The position numbers and the translations under genes are program-made. A stretch of DNA of 64,000 bases from Diabrotica undecimpunctata (taxonomy: Eukaryota; Arthropoda; Insecta; Coleoptera; Chrysomelidae): contig NC_092803.1 in the NCBI RefSeq assembly GCF_040954645.1, positions 12,835,230 through 12,899,229 of the forward strand. The letters are read 5' to 3'. Of this stretch, positions 10,929-21,412 are shown in pieces. Below the pieces are notes generated by a model. It made no database searches, was not told the origin of the DNA, and saw only the letters and a list, made by a program, of their open reading frames with translations. Numbering within the stretch: position 1 is the first letter of the stretch; the number at the start of each line of letters is the position of its first letter.

Positions 10929-12267
10929 TTACAAATCCAAATCAGATTCAGAAGATGAACTTTCAGAACCAAGATTTATAATAACTGGCTCGATCATTTT
11001 ATCAGTAATATTGTCCAGCTTCCACATTTTTTCCTCTTCTTTAATAGTGTGATTTACTGCCTTTTCCCAGTTTTCAGGTTTTACATTATTTACGGCCTCC
11101 AAAAACAACTGTTTAACATCATGAATTTTAAAAGTGGTATTTTTTCTTGAAACTTCACTCTTTATCTGTGCCCATACCAGTTCAATCGTGTTTAATTCAC
11201 AATGATATGGTGGGGATCTAAGTACTGTCATTCCACGATTTTTGGCAATTTCATCAATTTCGTATTTTTTAAATTTTTCTTTATGAAGGGCACACAACGA
11301 ATAAAGTTCCTTTCTTATAGATCCGGGATGGTACGTAATATTTTTTGAACTCAGCCAATTCTGCAAGTCTTTTTTTAACCACTTGGTTGTGGGCAGTCCT
11401 TCTATAAGTCTGGAGTGATAACTTGCATTATCCATTACTATTACACAGTTCTTAGGAAGAAGATCTATCATTTGTTCGAACCATTCTTGAAAGACATCAG
11501 CGTTCATGTCTTCATGGTAGTCACCGGTACGAGTTGATTCAAAAGTTAATAAACCACCTTCAACAAAACCGTCTGAACTGCCAATGTGTACTATTATCAG
11601 CCTGCGTCCCTTTCCTGATGGTGGGTTTAAAACAGTAGATAAGTTATTTACAAAAGCGTGCCTTTGACTTGTAACAGTTTCATCCTGCCAAAATTTATTT
11701 GGTGTATGACCCTCGTTGATCCATGTTTCATCAAGATAAAATATTTTTCTTTTTTGGTTTCTCATTTCCTTTATGGTTCTTAGAAAATGTCTTCTCCATA
11801 TGACAATATCGCTCCTTTCTAATAAAATAGACTTTCTGGGATTCTTCTTCCAGCGGAAGCCTGTTTCTTTTAAAAGTTTCCATAACGTACTTCGACTCAT
11901 TTCTGGGTAATCCTTATCATCTCGAACTGAGACAAGAACTTTATCCAATGTTGGAAATTCTTGTCTAAAGAAGAATTCATGCACTTTCCGTCGAAGTCCT
12001 TCTTTAAAATGATATTCCATTTGAAATTTTGGTTTCCCTGGAGCATTACGTGGCATTTGAAAACTACCACATTTCTCTTCTTTAATAACTGTAAATCGTA
12101 GATTTCCCAACACCAAGTGTACTGCTAACTAACTCAACGGTCTCATCAACACTTTCACATAAACGTTTGTCTGTAAATGATTTAAAACAATTAAATATTA
12201 ATGTTTTTTCATTAACTGTTAGAGGACCAATTTTTCGGCGTTTACACGGCACTTCCAAATTTTCCAT
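10929..12267 (-). pseudogene. Tc1/mariner-superfamily transposase with 82-residue D-to-E spacing
   Basis: Near-complete transposase, about 446 residues, with a single frameshift near 12085-12100. The start at 12267 gives MENLEVPCKRRKIGPLTVNE, and a helix-turn-helix region follows (VELVSSTLGVGKSTIYS). The 395-codon part (10929-12116) holds the DDE core: Asp in FYLDETWINEG, Asp in CVIVMDNASYH, Glu in CELNTIELVWAQIK. Between the second Asp and that Glu lie 82 residues, far more than the 34-41 of common Tc1/mariner groups. The C-terminus is acidic and Ser-rich (SESSSSESDLDL). One dinucleotide deletion appears to be the only lesion, so it decayed recently. A related fragment lies at 59014-59370. 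Terminal repeats were not found. Confidence 0.85.
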
Positions 12268-12510
12268 AATACTAGTATACACAATAAACTGCACCTTGCA
12301 ACTGAAGTACCTACTTTTAGTGAACTGTTAAGAATTTTGAATACGCCACTTGGACCTTCCTATATACAAAATGGAAAAACCCACTATCACATTTTCTGTG
12401 GAATAAGTTTAGAAGGTAATTATCTAGTCAATTACTGTCGTAGATTCCTGGAATTAAAGAATTAAATGTTTGATTGTTGAAACCCTTACTTCGTGGAATG
12501 CTCTCATTTC

Positions 12511-12650
12511 AGATAAAATAAAACGTTTTATTTTATCTAAAGAATTAAACTTTATTTTGCAAATAGGCAAAGAATTAAACTTTATTTTGCAAATAGATAA
12601 AATAAAACGTTTTATTTTATCTAAAGAATTAAACTTTATTTTACAAATAG
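12511..12650. repeat. 84-bp tandem repeat built on a perfect 28-bp palindrome
   Basis: A perfect 28-bp palindrome (12511-12538, centre ACGT) recurs exactly at 12595-12622. Each is followed by a 28-bp block (AGAATTAAACTTTATTTTGC in its centre) that occurs three times, at about 12541, 12571 and 12625. The order is palindrome, block, block, palindrome, block. The region reads open (FILSKELNFILQIG repeats) only because the units keep the frame; it is not a credible protein. Confidence 0.85.
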
Positions 12651-12667
12651 GTAGGTACTTATTAAAC

Positions 12668-12695
12668 TTTTATTGGTTATATATAACCAATAAAA
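12668..12695. repeat. Second perfect 28-bp palindrome
   Basis: Self-complementary around TTATATATAA (half-site TTTTATTGGTTATA). It is unrelated in sequence to the palindrome at 12511 but lies only 45 bp beyond the second copy. Confidence 0.85.
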
Positions 12696-12699
12696 TAAA

Positions 12700-13852
12700 C
12701 ATCTTACATTTCTTGCAAATTCATTAGTACCTGTTAACCTCCATCACTCCGACACTGGCAACCTTATTTAGGGATTAGTAACCCTCACAACTATTGTATT
12801 CTATTCTGCTCCAACCTTTATACCTGGTGGTCATACTCAATTTAAAATTGTTTTCCTATATACTTCTGTAAACTTGTTGACAAATATGTTTTTCATTGAG
12901 TCACCCGTATCAACAGTTTAGGGATTTGCATACATAATTTATTGTTTTATTACTCTCTCATACATAAAAATACACAATAATATTTTTAATGGCCTGATAA
13001 TTATACTTATATTGTATAGAACAGAAATCTTCTTAGCTACAAAGTTTTTCGTACTGTCAAAATTATCAATATTAAATAAGGAGCCAGTCTTTGGAATCGT
13101 CCCTCATAAACATTTTCGGATTTGTCATTTATTCCACTTACTTCCGCACCTCGGAAAATACTTTTTTTCGTCATGTTTTTAATTTTCTCTTGACGTGCAC
13201 CGAATAATTCTCCGGTATCAGGAAAACTCTCCCTTTGACGAGAGACCTGCCGAATGAGAGTCTCCCTGGCAACCCGTCGCCACCTGTAACCAGATATTTA
13301 TACAATTTTAATAAAGTTTTCTGAAAGGAAATTCGAAACTCAGTTGTGCTTGGTAATAGTCCGGTAGCTGATAAATTTACCTGTTTTATGGTGATTCAAT
13401 TTGTTGGAAGCGTATGCTTCTCCTCTTTGAGATGCCGTATTCGTTTTGTGGCGTACTTTTGTGCATGCTCTCAAAACTGCATTCAATATTGGGTAAAGGA
13501 CTCTTGATTTTTACTTGTTCTCGTCGTTAAATTAACTATTATATTTATTGAGATAAACCACAATTTTAATTAAAATTACTTTATATTTGATTTTTAGATT
13601 TCCACCTCGAAAACAGTGTTTTACTATAAATAAATAAAATAAATATAAAAATGCCACAAAGGGATAATTTTGGAATTTTGTCATTAAATATTTTTTTTTG
13701 TAGAAATAAGTTTACAATCTGCTCAGTAAGCAATAAGTAAATTTTAGAAAATCCGACGGTACTAAATTTAATTAATACTAAGTGTTCATCTATGTTAAGT
13801 GCAAAGAATAGTCTAATTCCTAAGGCCCTTTTTTCTTACACACTGTTAGCAT
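12700..13852. other. Unassigned stretch with a GC-richer patch
   Basis: No gene or repeat recognised. About 13190-13290 is richer in G and C (CCGAATGAGAGTCTCCCTGG) than its surroundings but shows no exon with clear splice sites. Confidence 0.4.
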
Positions 13853-14043
13853 TTCTTCTTCTTCTCATTGTGCCGTCTTTTAATGAATGTTGGCGATCAC
13901 TTCTTTAAACGCTTTAATATCTTTTGCAACGTGAAATATTTGTTTAACACTGAGGTTAGTCCAATCTCTGATATTTCTCAGCCAAGATTTCTTTTCCTTC
14001 CCAAGCCTTTTCTTTGCTGTACTCTTCCTTGCATGATGACGTG
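13853..14043 (-). mobile_element. Family A LINE 3' fragment
   Basis: The minus strand reads KEKKSWLRNIRDWTNLSVKQ, IFHVAKDIKAFKEVIANIH, stop, and a GAAGAAGAAGAAA tail at 13853-13866. It is cut at its 5' side exactly where the tail of the next copy (14044) begins. Confidence 0.8.
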
Positions 14044-14795
14044 CTTCTTCTTCTTCTTCCTATGTCGTCCCCATTAACGGAGGTTGGCGACCACATTTCT
14101 GAAAGTTTCTCTGTCTTTTGCAACGTGGAATAATTCGTCTACAGTCATGTTTGTCCAGTCTCGAATATTTCGCAGCCATGACTTCCTCTTTCTACCTATT
14201 CCCTTTTTGCCATTGACTCTACCTTGCATGATGACCTGCAGAAGACTATATTTATCATTCCCCAGTATGTGTCCAAGGTATGCAGTCTTGCGTACTTTTA
14301 TTGTTCTTATCAATTTTTTGTCTCGACCCATCCTTCTCAGCACTTCCTCATTGGTGACCTTGGCAGTCCAGTCTCAACATTCTCCGGTTTATCCAAAGTG
14401 CAAAGGCTTCAAGCTTCTTAACTAATTGCGCTTTTAACGTCCATGTTTTTACTCCGTACAATAGTTGGGACCAGACGTAACATTGAACAAACCTCAGTCT
14501 CAGCGCAGTATTCAGATTCTTATCACATAACAATGGCTTAAATTTTTATGAACGCTGCCCTTGCCATTTCTATTCGTACCCTGATCTCTTGGACTGGATC
14601 TAATTCTGTGTTGATGTAAGCTCCAAGATATTTATATTTTGTCACTATCTCTATTTGCTGTCCACGAAGGGTTAGTGTTTCATTATTTATTGGATTCCTT
14701 AATACTATCATAAATTTGGTCTTCAAAGGCCTTCACTCGGTCAAAGACCTTCCTAAAGTCTATGAAGCATACAATGATGACGTTCAGAAGAGAGA
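14044..14795 (-). mobile_element. Family A LINE with RT-core deletion
   Basis: From the 5' side: a trace of RT motif A (CFIDFRKVFDRVKAFED, 14790-14735), then, after loss of the RT core, TKFMIVLRNPINNETLTLRG, YKYLGAYINTELDPVQEIRV, LRLRFVQCYVWSQLLYGVKT, FALWINRRMLRLD, LRRMGRDKKLIRTIKVRKTA and WLRNIRDWTNMTVDELFHVA, ending VVANLR, stop, with a (GAA)n tail at 14044. Three frames are used in turn. Its tail abuts an older copy, so it probably inserted into it. Confidence 0.85.
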
Positions 14796-14879
14796 ATTTT
14801 ATTTGTGTACATAAGTTTGCTGCCATGTCCAACTCATCTTAACACTTTTTAACAAGGAATTTTTAGAAAACGCCTACAT

Positions 14880-15092
14880 AGACACATTTCGAATGTATCT
14901 ATTTTTTTGCGGATTCGGTTTCAGAGTCCAAGCTTCTACCCCATATAGCAGTTGTGACTATACATAACATTCGACGAACTTCAATCTGATAACCATACTC
15001 AATTTCTAATTTGTAAACATTGATTTGTATTTTATAAATCCGGTTTGAGGTATTTCAATTTTGACCTTTATCTCCTTATCTTGATCTAAATG
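14880..15092 (-). mobile_element. Family A LINE fragment, post-RT region
   Basis: Reads LDQDKEIKVKIEIPQTGFIK, RLKFVECYV, stop, SQLLYGVEAWTLKP. It corresponds to the same part of the protein as 14380-14640 of the neighbouring copy, so it is a separate insertion. It has no tail and no RT core. Confidence 0.7.
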
Positions 15093-15121
15093 TGAGTTTA
15101 TTTTTTTTTTATTTTTAGGAA

Positions 15122-16240
15122 TTCTACAGTATTCACTGCCTTCCCTCGCTCAACCGTTTCCATCTCTCTCTGTTGTTCCATTCTCCATCGTTTAGGCCTC
15201 TCTTACTCATGGCGTCGTCTACTTCGTTCCTCCAGGATTTTCGGGGTCGTCCTCTTTTCCTCCTTCCTATGGGGCTCCATTCGGTTATTCTCTTTATCCA
15301 TCTGCTGTCGCTAGTTCTTCTTACATGTCTATACCACTTTAATCTTTTTTGTTCTATATATGTTAGTATGTCTGTTTCTATTGATGTTCTTTGCTTTATT
15401 TCGTCATTGCTTCTCCTATCCATTCTTGTTACTCTGCAGCATCTTCACAGGCATTCTATCTCTGTTGCTACTATCTTACTGCTGTTTTTCTTGTTTATGA
15501 TCCAATTTTCAGCCTCATATGTCATAATACTTCGCACTAATGTTTTATAAATCTGCGTTTTTGTCTTCATATTTAGGTGTCTATCCCACCATACTGAGTT
15601 AAGTTGTCGGATTGCTGTGGATGTGAGTTTATACCCTCCAATACTAGATGTATGTTGTCAACAGGGCTTTTAGAGATCACCAAGTATTTGGTTTTATCTA
15701 TATTCTTTGTTAGTCCCATCTTTTTGCTCTCTCTATTAATGATTTCTATAAGAATTTGTAAATCTTCTATATTTTCTGCCATGATTGCGGTATCGTCTGC
15801 AAATGTTATGTTAATAATGATGCTCCATCGAATCCTTACACAGTTCTTTCCCATATTGCCTCCTGAAATATTAGTTGGAAGTACACATTAAATAATTGTG
15901 CCGACAGCATACATCCTTGTCTGACTCCTCTTTGAATTTCTATTTGGTTTTTCTTACTATCTTTCACCCGTACGACCGCTGTTTGATGGTAGTATATATT
16001 TTTGATTAAATTAATATCCTTGGGATCTAAGTGTATGTATTTCAATGCACATGTATGAATTTACCATATTGAACTCTGTCAAACGCTTTTTGAAAATCTA
16101 TATAACATATGAATACGTTTTTTTTTATATTCCTTGCATTTTTGTAATAGTACCGTAATTGCGCACAATGCCTCTCTTGTTCCCATTTCACCTCTAAATC
16201 CAAATTGTGTGTTGTCTAATTGTTCTTCACATTTTTTAGC
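15122..16240 (-). mobile_element. Third LINE type, RT and C-terminus
   Basis: From 5' to 3' on the minus strand: CEEQLDNTQFGFRGEMGTRE (about 16240-16160), YIDFQKAFDRVQYGKF (motif A), QIEIQRGVRQGCMLSAQLFN, ITFADDTAIMAENIEDLQIL (motif C FADD kept), LTKNIDKTKYLVISKSPVDN, RSIMTYEAENWIINKKN, IEQKRLKWYRHVRRTSDSRW, RRKRGRPRKSWRNEVDDAMS, ending RWKRLSEGRQ. The C-terminus differs from Families A and B and no (GAA)n or (ATG)n tail is seen. It is 5'-truncated with several frameshifts. Confidence 0.85.
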
Positions 16241-16940
16241 ACTACATTCTGCTTTTTAGAACAAATTACAGTTCTCTGTAATGGGTTTTGGTTTGGTTCT
16301 CTTGAGTCGTCTGACTTAGTTTGATTTATCAATGAGCTGGATTTCTTTGATATTCTCATAATGGTGAAGTCTTTCCTCATGACTTTTTGCAAATTTTTAT
16401 TACTTGCTGTTCGTTCCAAATGCGTCAGAGACATTGGTTAGAGACCAATGGACAGATTCGAACAAAATTATAAGGATCGAATCGTTTTGTGATGTCCCTT
16501 TGTCCGCTTCTTCTCGATTGACGATGGTAAATACAATAAAATGTTGAAGTGGTGGAGTAAAAGTAATGGTTTTATTGACAGCTACTAATAATTACACTAT
16601 AGATGTTGGTTAGGTAACTTTCTACAATAGACTGCTTTTTAATGTTTAAGTATTTCCTCGTACGTTTCTCTTTCCTTAATTTTTTTAAATTATTTAAAAA
16701 CTTAGTTATTTCTTGACCTAGTTTTTCTTGTTCTGTATATAATCTCTGCATTTTGACTACGTAAGTATATAAGTTTGTCCTAAATTCAACTTTTAAAGTC
16801 TCAGCAAGATAACCTTACACAAATTAAAAACTGGCTTATTGTACAAATTAAAAAATGTAATATTATCACTTGTAACCAGAGAAATAAATACTGTATATAA
16901 AAAAAACGGGTGTGGCAGTCCAGTGGGACTGCCGGTGGAA
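16241..16940. other. Unassigned stretch
   Basis: No match recognised. The open frame at 16216-16434 on the minus strand has no family features I know. Confidence 0.4.
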
Positions 16941-17014
16941 GTTACACTTCTATAAACGCATTCGCCGTTACAAATTTATTTGGGAGTCAATCTGCACAAT
17001 CATTACATATGTAA
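16941..17014 (+). repeat. Left arm of a 74-bp inverted repeat around tRNA-Asp
   Basis: Pairs imperfectly with the reverse complement of 17765-17838. It starts GTTACACTTCTATAAACGC and ends at CATTACATATGTAA. Together the arms enclose about 0.9 kb holding the tRNA gene. Confidence 0.7.
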
Positions 17015-17200
17015 TTCTATAGGTAAGACATAGCAGAAAGAGAAACAGAATTAATAACAACTTACTCACCATGAAGGATTGAATCAATATTTTGATGAAA
17101 ATGTATATTTTTATTTTCATATATGTATGAAAGCAGTTGAATGCAAAAATTTTTTTACACATACTCTGCAGTAAAATTCATTGTTTATTTTGTTATTAAT

Positions 17201-17257
17201 ATAATAATACAATACAAATTAAACTGCAATATTCATAAGTATTTAAAAATGACAATA
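17201..17257 (+). repeat. 57-bp direct repeat, copy 1
   Basis: Nearly identical to 17304-17360 (two substitutions seen). Copy 2 ends 25 bp from the tRNA 3' end. Confidence 0.8.
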
Positions 17258-17303
17258 GTATACATAAAAAAATACACTACAATACAGTGCAACATAATTC
17301 CAT

Positions 17304-17360
17304 ATAATAATACAATACAAATTAAAATGCAATATCCATAAGTATTTAAAAATGACAATA
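17304..17360 (+). repeat. 57-bp direct repeat, copy 2
   Basis: Copy of 17201-17257, offset 103 bp. Confidence 0.8.
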
Positions 17361-17385
17361 ATGTAATAATATTAATAAAAAAGTC

Positions 17386-17457
17386 CTCCCCGACTGGGAA
17401 TCGAACCCCGGTCTCCCGCGTGACAGGCGGGGATACTGACTACTATACTACCGAGGA
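17386..17457 (-). tRNA. tRNA-Asp: tRNA-Asp (GTC)
   Basis: The 72-nt gene reads TCCTCGGTAGTATAG at its 5' end, anticodon GTC in the loop CCTGTCACG, stem CCCGC/GCGGG, and T-loop GGGGTTCGATTCCC. It lacks a variable-arm extension or intron. It inserts Asp at GAC/GAU codons. Compared with the strongly conserved insect tRNA-Asp I recall, the D-loop has AGTAGTC in place of AGTGGTT (the second of the two conserved Gs is A), the T-stem has a G-A mismatch, and the last acceptor pair is G-T. These may mean a slightly degraded or redundant copy. It lies between two inverted repeat arms. Confidence 0.9.
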
Positions 17458-17764
17458 CATGACACAAATGTATTTCAAAATTGACAGTTCTGGATCATAC
17501 AATGATTTATTGAGATTATTATTTTAAAATACAAAAGACTAATATAAGTATAAACATGTAATAAATAATACAAAACATATCACATAAATAATAATATTAA
17601 TAAATATTTTATTATATGTATAATATTATATGTATAATATTATATGTATATATATCTTTATATAATATATATAATATTAAATTATATATACGAAAAGAAC
17701 ATTGTTATATTCGAGAGAGGAAGAGAGAGAAAATATATCTTCTGTTTCTCTCTTAGTCATTATC

Positions 17765-17838
17765 TTACATATGTAATGATTTCACAGATTCACTCCCATA
17801 CAAATTTCCAACGTGGAGCGCGCGTATAGAAGTATAAC
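17765..17838 (-). repeat. Right arm of the 74-bp inverted repeat around tRNA-Asp
   Basis: Reverse complement matches 16941-17014, including CATTACATATGTAA and GTTATACTTCTATA. Confidence 0.7.
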
Positions 17839-17880
17839 TTCAAAAATGCAAATACGATATATGTGGAATTGAATGAACGT

Positions 17881-17883
<3 letters not shown>

Positions 17884-17941
<58 letters not shown>
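17884..17941. repeat. (TA)n then (TG)n microsatellite
   Basis: About 23 TA units followed by about six TG units. The open frame across it (YIYIYIY) is an artefact. Confidence 0.95.
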
Positions 17942-18699
17942 ATAAAAATAACGATTTGTCAAGTAAATCACTATAATTATGAAAATAAAATGTTTCAAGA
18001 ATTTCAAATAATAAGAATCAAAATCGTCGAATATAATTATTAATATCAAAATAATCAAGATAGTAGATTTGAATTAGCTGTAGACGAAATATTACTATTT
18101 TAAGTAAAAAGGTATGCAGAATAAAAATATTTTAATTAAGTATTATTAAATTTGAAGCTTAAGTTTCTTTAAAAATCTTTTTAATTTATAAAAAACATGC
18201 ACTGCTCTAAATGATAATAAATATTCAAAAACTTATAGTTTTATCCCGACGTTAACTTGTATGTTCCTGCTTCCTTCTTAGAACTGCAACTGGAACTGGT
18301 GAGTTGGATCTCTGGATGCTGCTAGATTTTTCACCTCCAAACTGCTGGACCAGTAGACTTAAGGACTGCTATTCAGGTTCTCTGGTGCTCAAAGGCTCTA
18401 CCCCTAATTTTGGTGCTTTCTGGTCTTTTTCTTTTCTCTACACTTCGAATTTGATCGTCGATCTTGTACGGATCTGGGAAACAGCTATTCAGGTCGCTAA
18501 GGGTCGTCTCTTTAGAAGCTCCAATCCAATTAACGCCCTTTTGATGTTGTTTTGTCGAAGGACCAATTTGGGTCAAATGCGTCAGAGTTTGAATGAATTT
18601 AATTCGTGTTTTTTTGTTACATCCTCACAGTTAAATACCGTAAATTCATACAGGTTTTAAGGTTTACTGTAAAGAAGAAGCTTATTATTGATTATCACG
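17942..18699. other. Unassigned stretch, GC-richer from 18240
   Basis: 18304-18660 (+) and 18373-18576 (-) are open but match nothing I recognise. Base composition is less AT-rich than the flanks, so a decayed exon or element is possible. Confidence 0.35.
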
Positions 18700-18970
18700 G
18701 CTGATTTTTTTTTGTACCTTATACTTAGGTCTTCTTTCTTAAATTTGCTTTCCAGTGAATACTTGTATCTTATTTAAGGCCTAGGTATTTGGCCGTGTTG
18801 ACGTAGAAGATTTCACGTTCCATTCATATATATTGGAGTATGCACAATAAGCTTATTGGCAAAGTCTGTGTGAATTTATTTTCATTTAGGTTTAGTTCCA
18901 ATTTTTTTACGTGTCAATACAAGTACGTAGCTACTTCAAGAATTGCTGAAAGCAGTTTTAAAGACGCCAT
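18700..18970 (-). mobile_element. Jockey-like LINE, region after the RT core
   Basis: The minus strand gives KLELNLNENKFTQTL and NTAKYLGLK, stop, DTSIHWKANLRKK. This matches the KYLGLxLDxxLTWxxHI stretch that follows RT in the Jockey clade. It is the downstream continuation of the RT pieces at 19199-19775, separated by about 230 bp of unmatched DNA. Confidence 0.6.
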
Positions 18971-19037
18971 TAAACTTAAATGTACTATTAAGTAAAGATA
19001 ATACAAAAATTTTTAAACCCATTATGGTATTTCTGCA

Positions 19038-19918
19038 AAAAATTAAATTAAAGGTATGAATGAAAAATTTGATCGGTTAAATGGATATTTCTCTGTGATA
19101 AACTCCTGAGCATGAAAAGAACTCTCTGTACAATCCGGAATGAATGAATACTAATATTTGTATGTAATTACGTGGCTAAAGGTTCTAAACCAAGGCTAAA
19201 ATACAAAAACAAAGGTTTGGAATTTATTGATCGTTTGTTGTGAGCTAATTGCTGTTTCGTTATCTTTATTCACTGAGAGGATGGTTGTGTCGTCAGCAAA
19301 GGTGGCTACTTTATTACCTTTAAATCTTGGGAAGTTCGCGTGTGTATAAAAGATAAAAAACTGTTGTAATGCAGAAACATTGATGAGCATACTTTTTCCC
19401 CCATAGCGTCGTCATTAATGGCTGTGACTCTATGTAGTTGGCCAGTTGACAGAATATTTGTATCTAAATCCAAACTGGTGGTTTGGGATCAGATTTTTGT
19501 TCTATAATTGGCTAAATTCTAATAAATAATATCAAATAATTGGGATATGCTAGTTAGTAATGAAATTGGTCTGTAGGAAGAAGCTTTATGTAGATATTTG
19601 TTTGGTTTCAGTATTTTCAGTGCAACTTTCCATGTTAATGGAAAATATTTTAAACTAATTGCTGCATTAATGAAATAAGTCAGCTTAACCAGTGCTTCTC
19701 TTGAAAGTTCTTTTAATATTTCTCCCGTTATTAAGTTATGATCAGGGATTTATCTTGGATTTATCTTGCTCTAAATATATCAATCGATCTTCATTGATAC
19801 CAATCACATAGATTCTTTAATCAAGAATTTTGCCTTTGGCCAACAGATCTTCTTCCTTGAATCTTTTCCTGTATTATCAGTCACCTCATAATTATCTCTT
19901 GATGAATGATGAATAACT
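19038..19918 (+). repeat. 886-bp tandem duplication, copy 1
   Basis: Matches 19924-20874 in direct orientation at high identity along its length. The period is 886 bp. It contains the Jockey-like RT segment and ends with TGAATGATGAATAACTTTCA, also present at the end of copy 2. Confidence 0.9.
19199..19775 (-). pseudogene. Jockey-like reverse transcriptase fragment, copy 1
   Basis: Reads DHNLITGEILKELSREALVK, LTYFINAAISLKYFPLTWKV, YRPISLLTSISQLFD, then, after loss of the palm N-terminal region, FYTHANFPRFKGNKVATFAD with motif C FADD (ATFADDTTILSVNKDNETAI). These are Jockey-type RT blocks. Motif A and the fingers-palm linker are missing, so the protein is not functional. Duplicated at 20081-20580. 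Confidence 0.8.
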
Positions 19919-20080
19919 TTCATAAAAATTAAATTAAAGGAATGAATGAAAAATTTGATCGTTTGAATGGATATTTCTCTGTGATAAACTCCTGAGCATG
20001 AAAAGAACTCTCTGTATAATCCGGAATGAATGAATATTAATATTTGTATGTAATTACGTGGCTAAAGCTTCTAAACCAAG

Positions 20081-20580
20081 GCTAAAATACAAAAACAAAG
20101 GTTTGGAATTTATTGATCGCTTGTTGTGAGCTAATTGCTGTTTCGTTATCTTTATTCACTGAGAGGATGGTTGTGTCGTCGGCAAAGGTGGCTACTTTAT
20201 TACCTTCAAATCTTGGGAAGTTCGCGTGTGTATAAAAGATATAAAACTGTGCAGAAACATTGATGAGCATACTTTTTCCCCCATAGCGTCGTCATTAATG
20301 ACTGTGACTCTATGTAGTTGGCCAGTTGTCAGAATATTTGTATCTAAATCCAAACTGGTGGTTTGGGATCAGATTTTTTGTTCTATAATTGGCTGAGTTC
20401 TAACAAGTAATGTCAAATAATTTGGATATGCTAGTTAATAATGAAATTGGTCTGTAGGAAGAAGCTTTATGTAGAAATTTGTTTGGTTTCAGTATTTTCA
20501 GTACAACTTTTCATGTTTACGGAAAATATTTTAACCTAATTGCTGCATTAATAAAATAAGTCAGCTTAACCAGTGCTTTA
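20081..20580 (-). pseudogene. Jockey-like reverse transcriptase fragment, copy 2
   Basis: Same blocks as copy 1, including FYTHANFPRFEGNKVATFAD and ADDTTILSVNKDNETAISSQ. The N-terminal block LITGEILKEL is absent here because the LINE tail region replaces it. Confidence 0.8.
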
Positions 20581-20617
20581 TCTTGGTTTCATATCATTAT
20601 TTTATTTTAAAATTTCA

Positions 20618-20672
20618 CTTCTTCTTAGAGTGCCGTCTGTCTACAGAGGTTGGCAATTATAATGGCTTTTAA
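20618..20672 (-). mobile_element. Family A LINE 3' tail inside duplication copy 2
   Basis: The minus strand reads KAIIIANLCRQTAL, stop, and GAAGAAG. Copy 1 lacks it, so it arrived after the tandem duplication. Confidence 0.65.
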
Positions 20673-21134
20673 TATAATTGGCAATTATATTTTTATTTTT
20701 CCACTTGCTGCTCTAAACATATCAATCGATCTTCATTGATACCAATCACATAGATTCTTCAATCAAGAATTTTGTTTTTGGCCAACAGATCTTCTTCCTT
20801 GAATCTTTTCCTGTATTATGAGTCACCTCATAATTATCTCTTAATGAATGATGAATGATGAATAACTTTCATATTTTGGTCCCCTGATTACGTTGCCTAG
20901 GTATTCCAGTTTTCTGGTTTGTATAGTGATGGTAGACAATCTACTCCAAGCATCAGCAAGAAGCATTACTACCTGACTTGACAATGGCAAGTGCGAGTGC
21001 GAAACCAAAATTATTCAACGCGGAGTCAAATAGACTTACTTCTAATCACTTTTAGTTATTTTCAAAAGAAAATAAGTGACTAGAATAGGTATAAAGTCAA
21101 GGGCAAGGACAAGGACACGTAAAGGACTCCACAT

Positions 21135-21412
21135 ATAACTCTTAACATAATAAGGCAGCTGGATTAGATGGAATACCTGTAGAACTGTTAAAATTGTTGG
21201 AAGAGTACTTGAAAGTACTGGCAGACTTGATCACATACTATACGATACGGGAATAATACTGCTGAAGTGGCTGAAATTAGTGTTTATAAATCTCCCTAAA
21301 AACAAGCGGCAAAAGTCTGCTCTTACAGGCGAATACTGAATCTCATTAGTCACACTTTACAAGTACTGCTGAAAGTTATTCACAAAAGCAAAATTTTAAA
21401 ACGTAATGTAAC
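21135..21412 (+). mobile_element. Family A LINE, RT N-terminal fragment
   Basis: Reads NKAAGLDGIPVELLKLLEEY and LKWLKLVFINLPKNKRQKS, then SHTLQVLLKVIHKSKILK in a shifted frame. It matches KAVGPDNIPTEMLKLI and DWLKSEFITLPKKQRPKN of the copy at 44405-45961. Only the fingers domain remains. Confidence 0.75.

Larger units (their letters stand above)
19924..20874 (+). repeat. 886-bp tandem duplication, copy 2
   Basis: Second copy. It differs by scattered substitutions, a small deletion in the RT piece (loss of two codons near 20250), and a replacement or insertion of about 140 bp at 20584-20720 that includes a Family A LINE tail. Confidence 0.9.

Noticed and set aside
12470..12727. 85-codon repeat protein
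   Set aside because: The repeats are DNA palindromes and blocks of 28 bp; the open frame is a by-product.
15173..15550. 125-codon hydrophobic open frame, possible membrane protein
   Set aside because: Antisense of the LINE at 15122-16240; the hydrophobicity comes from complementing Lys/Arg/Glu-rich codons.
17840..18058. Open frame rich in Tyr and Ile
   Set aside because: Translation of the (TA)n microsatellite.
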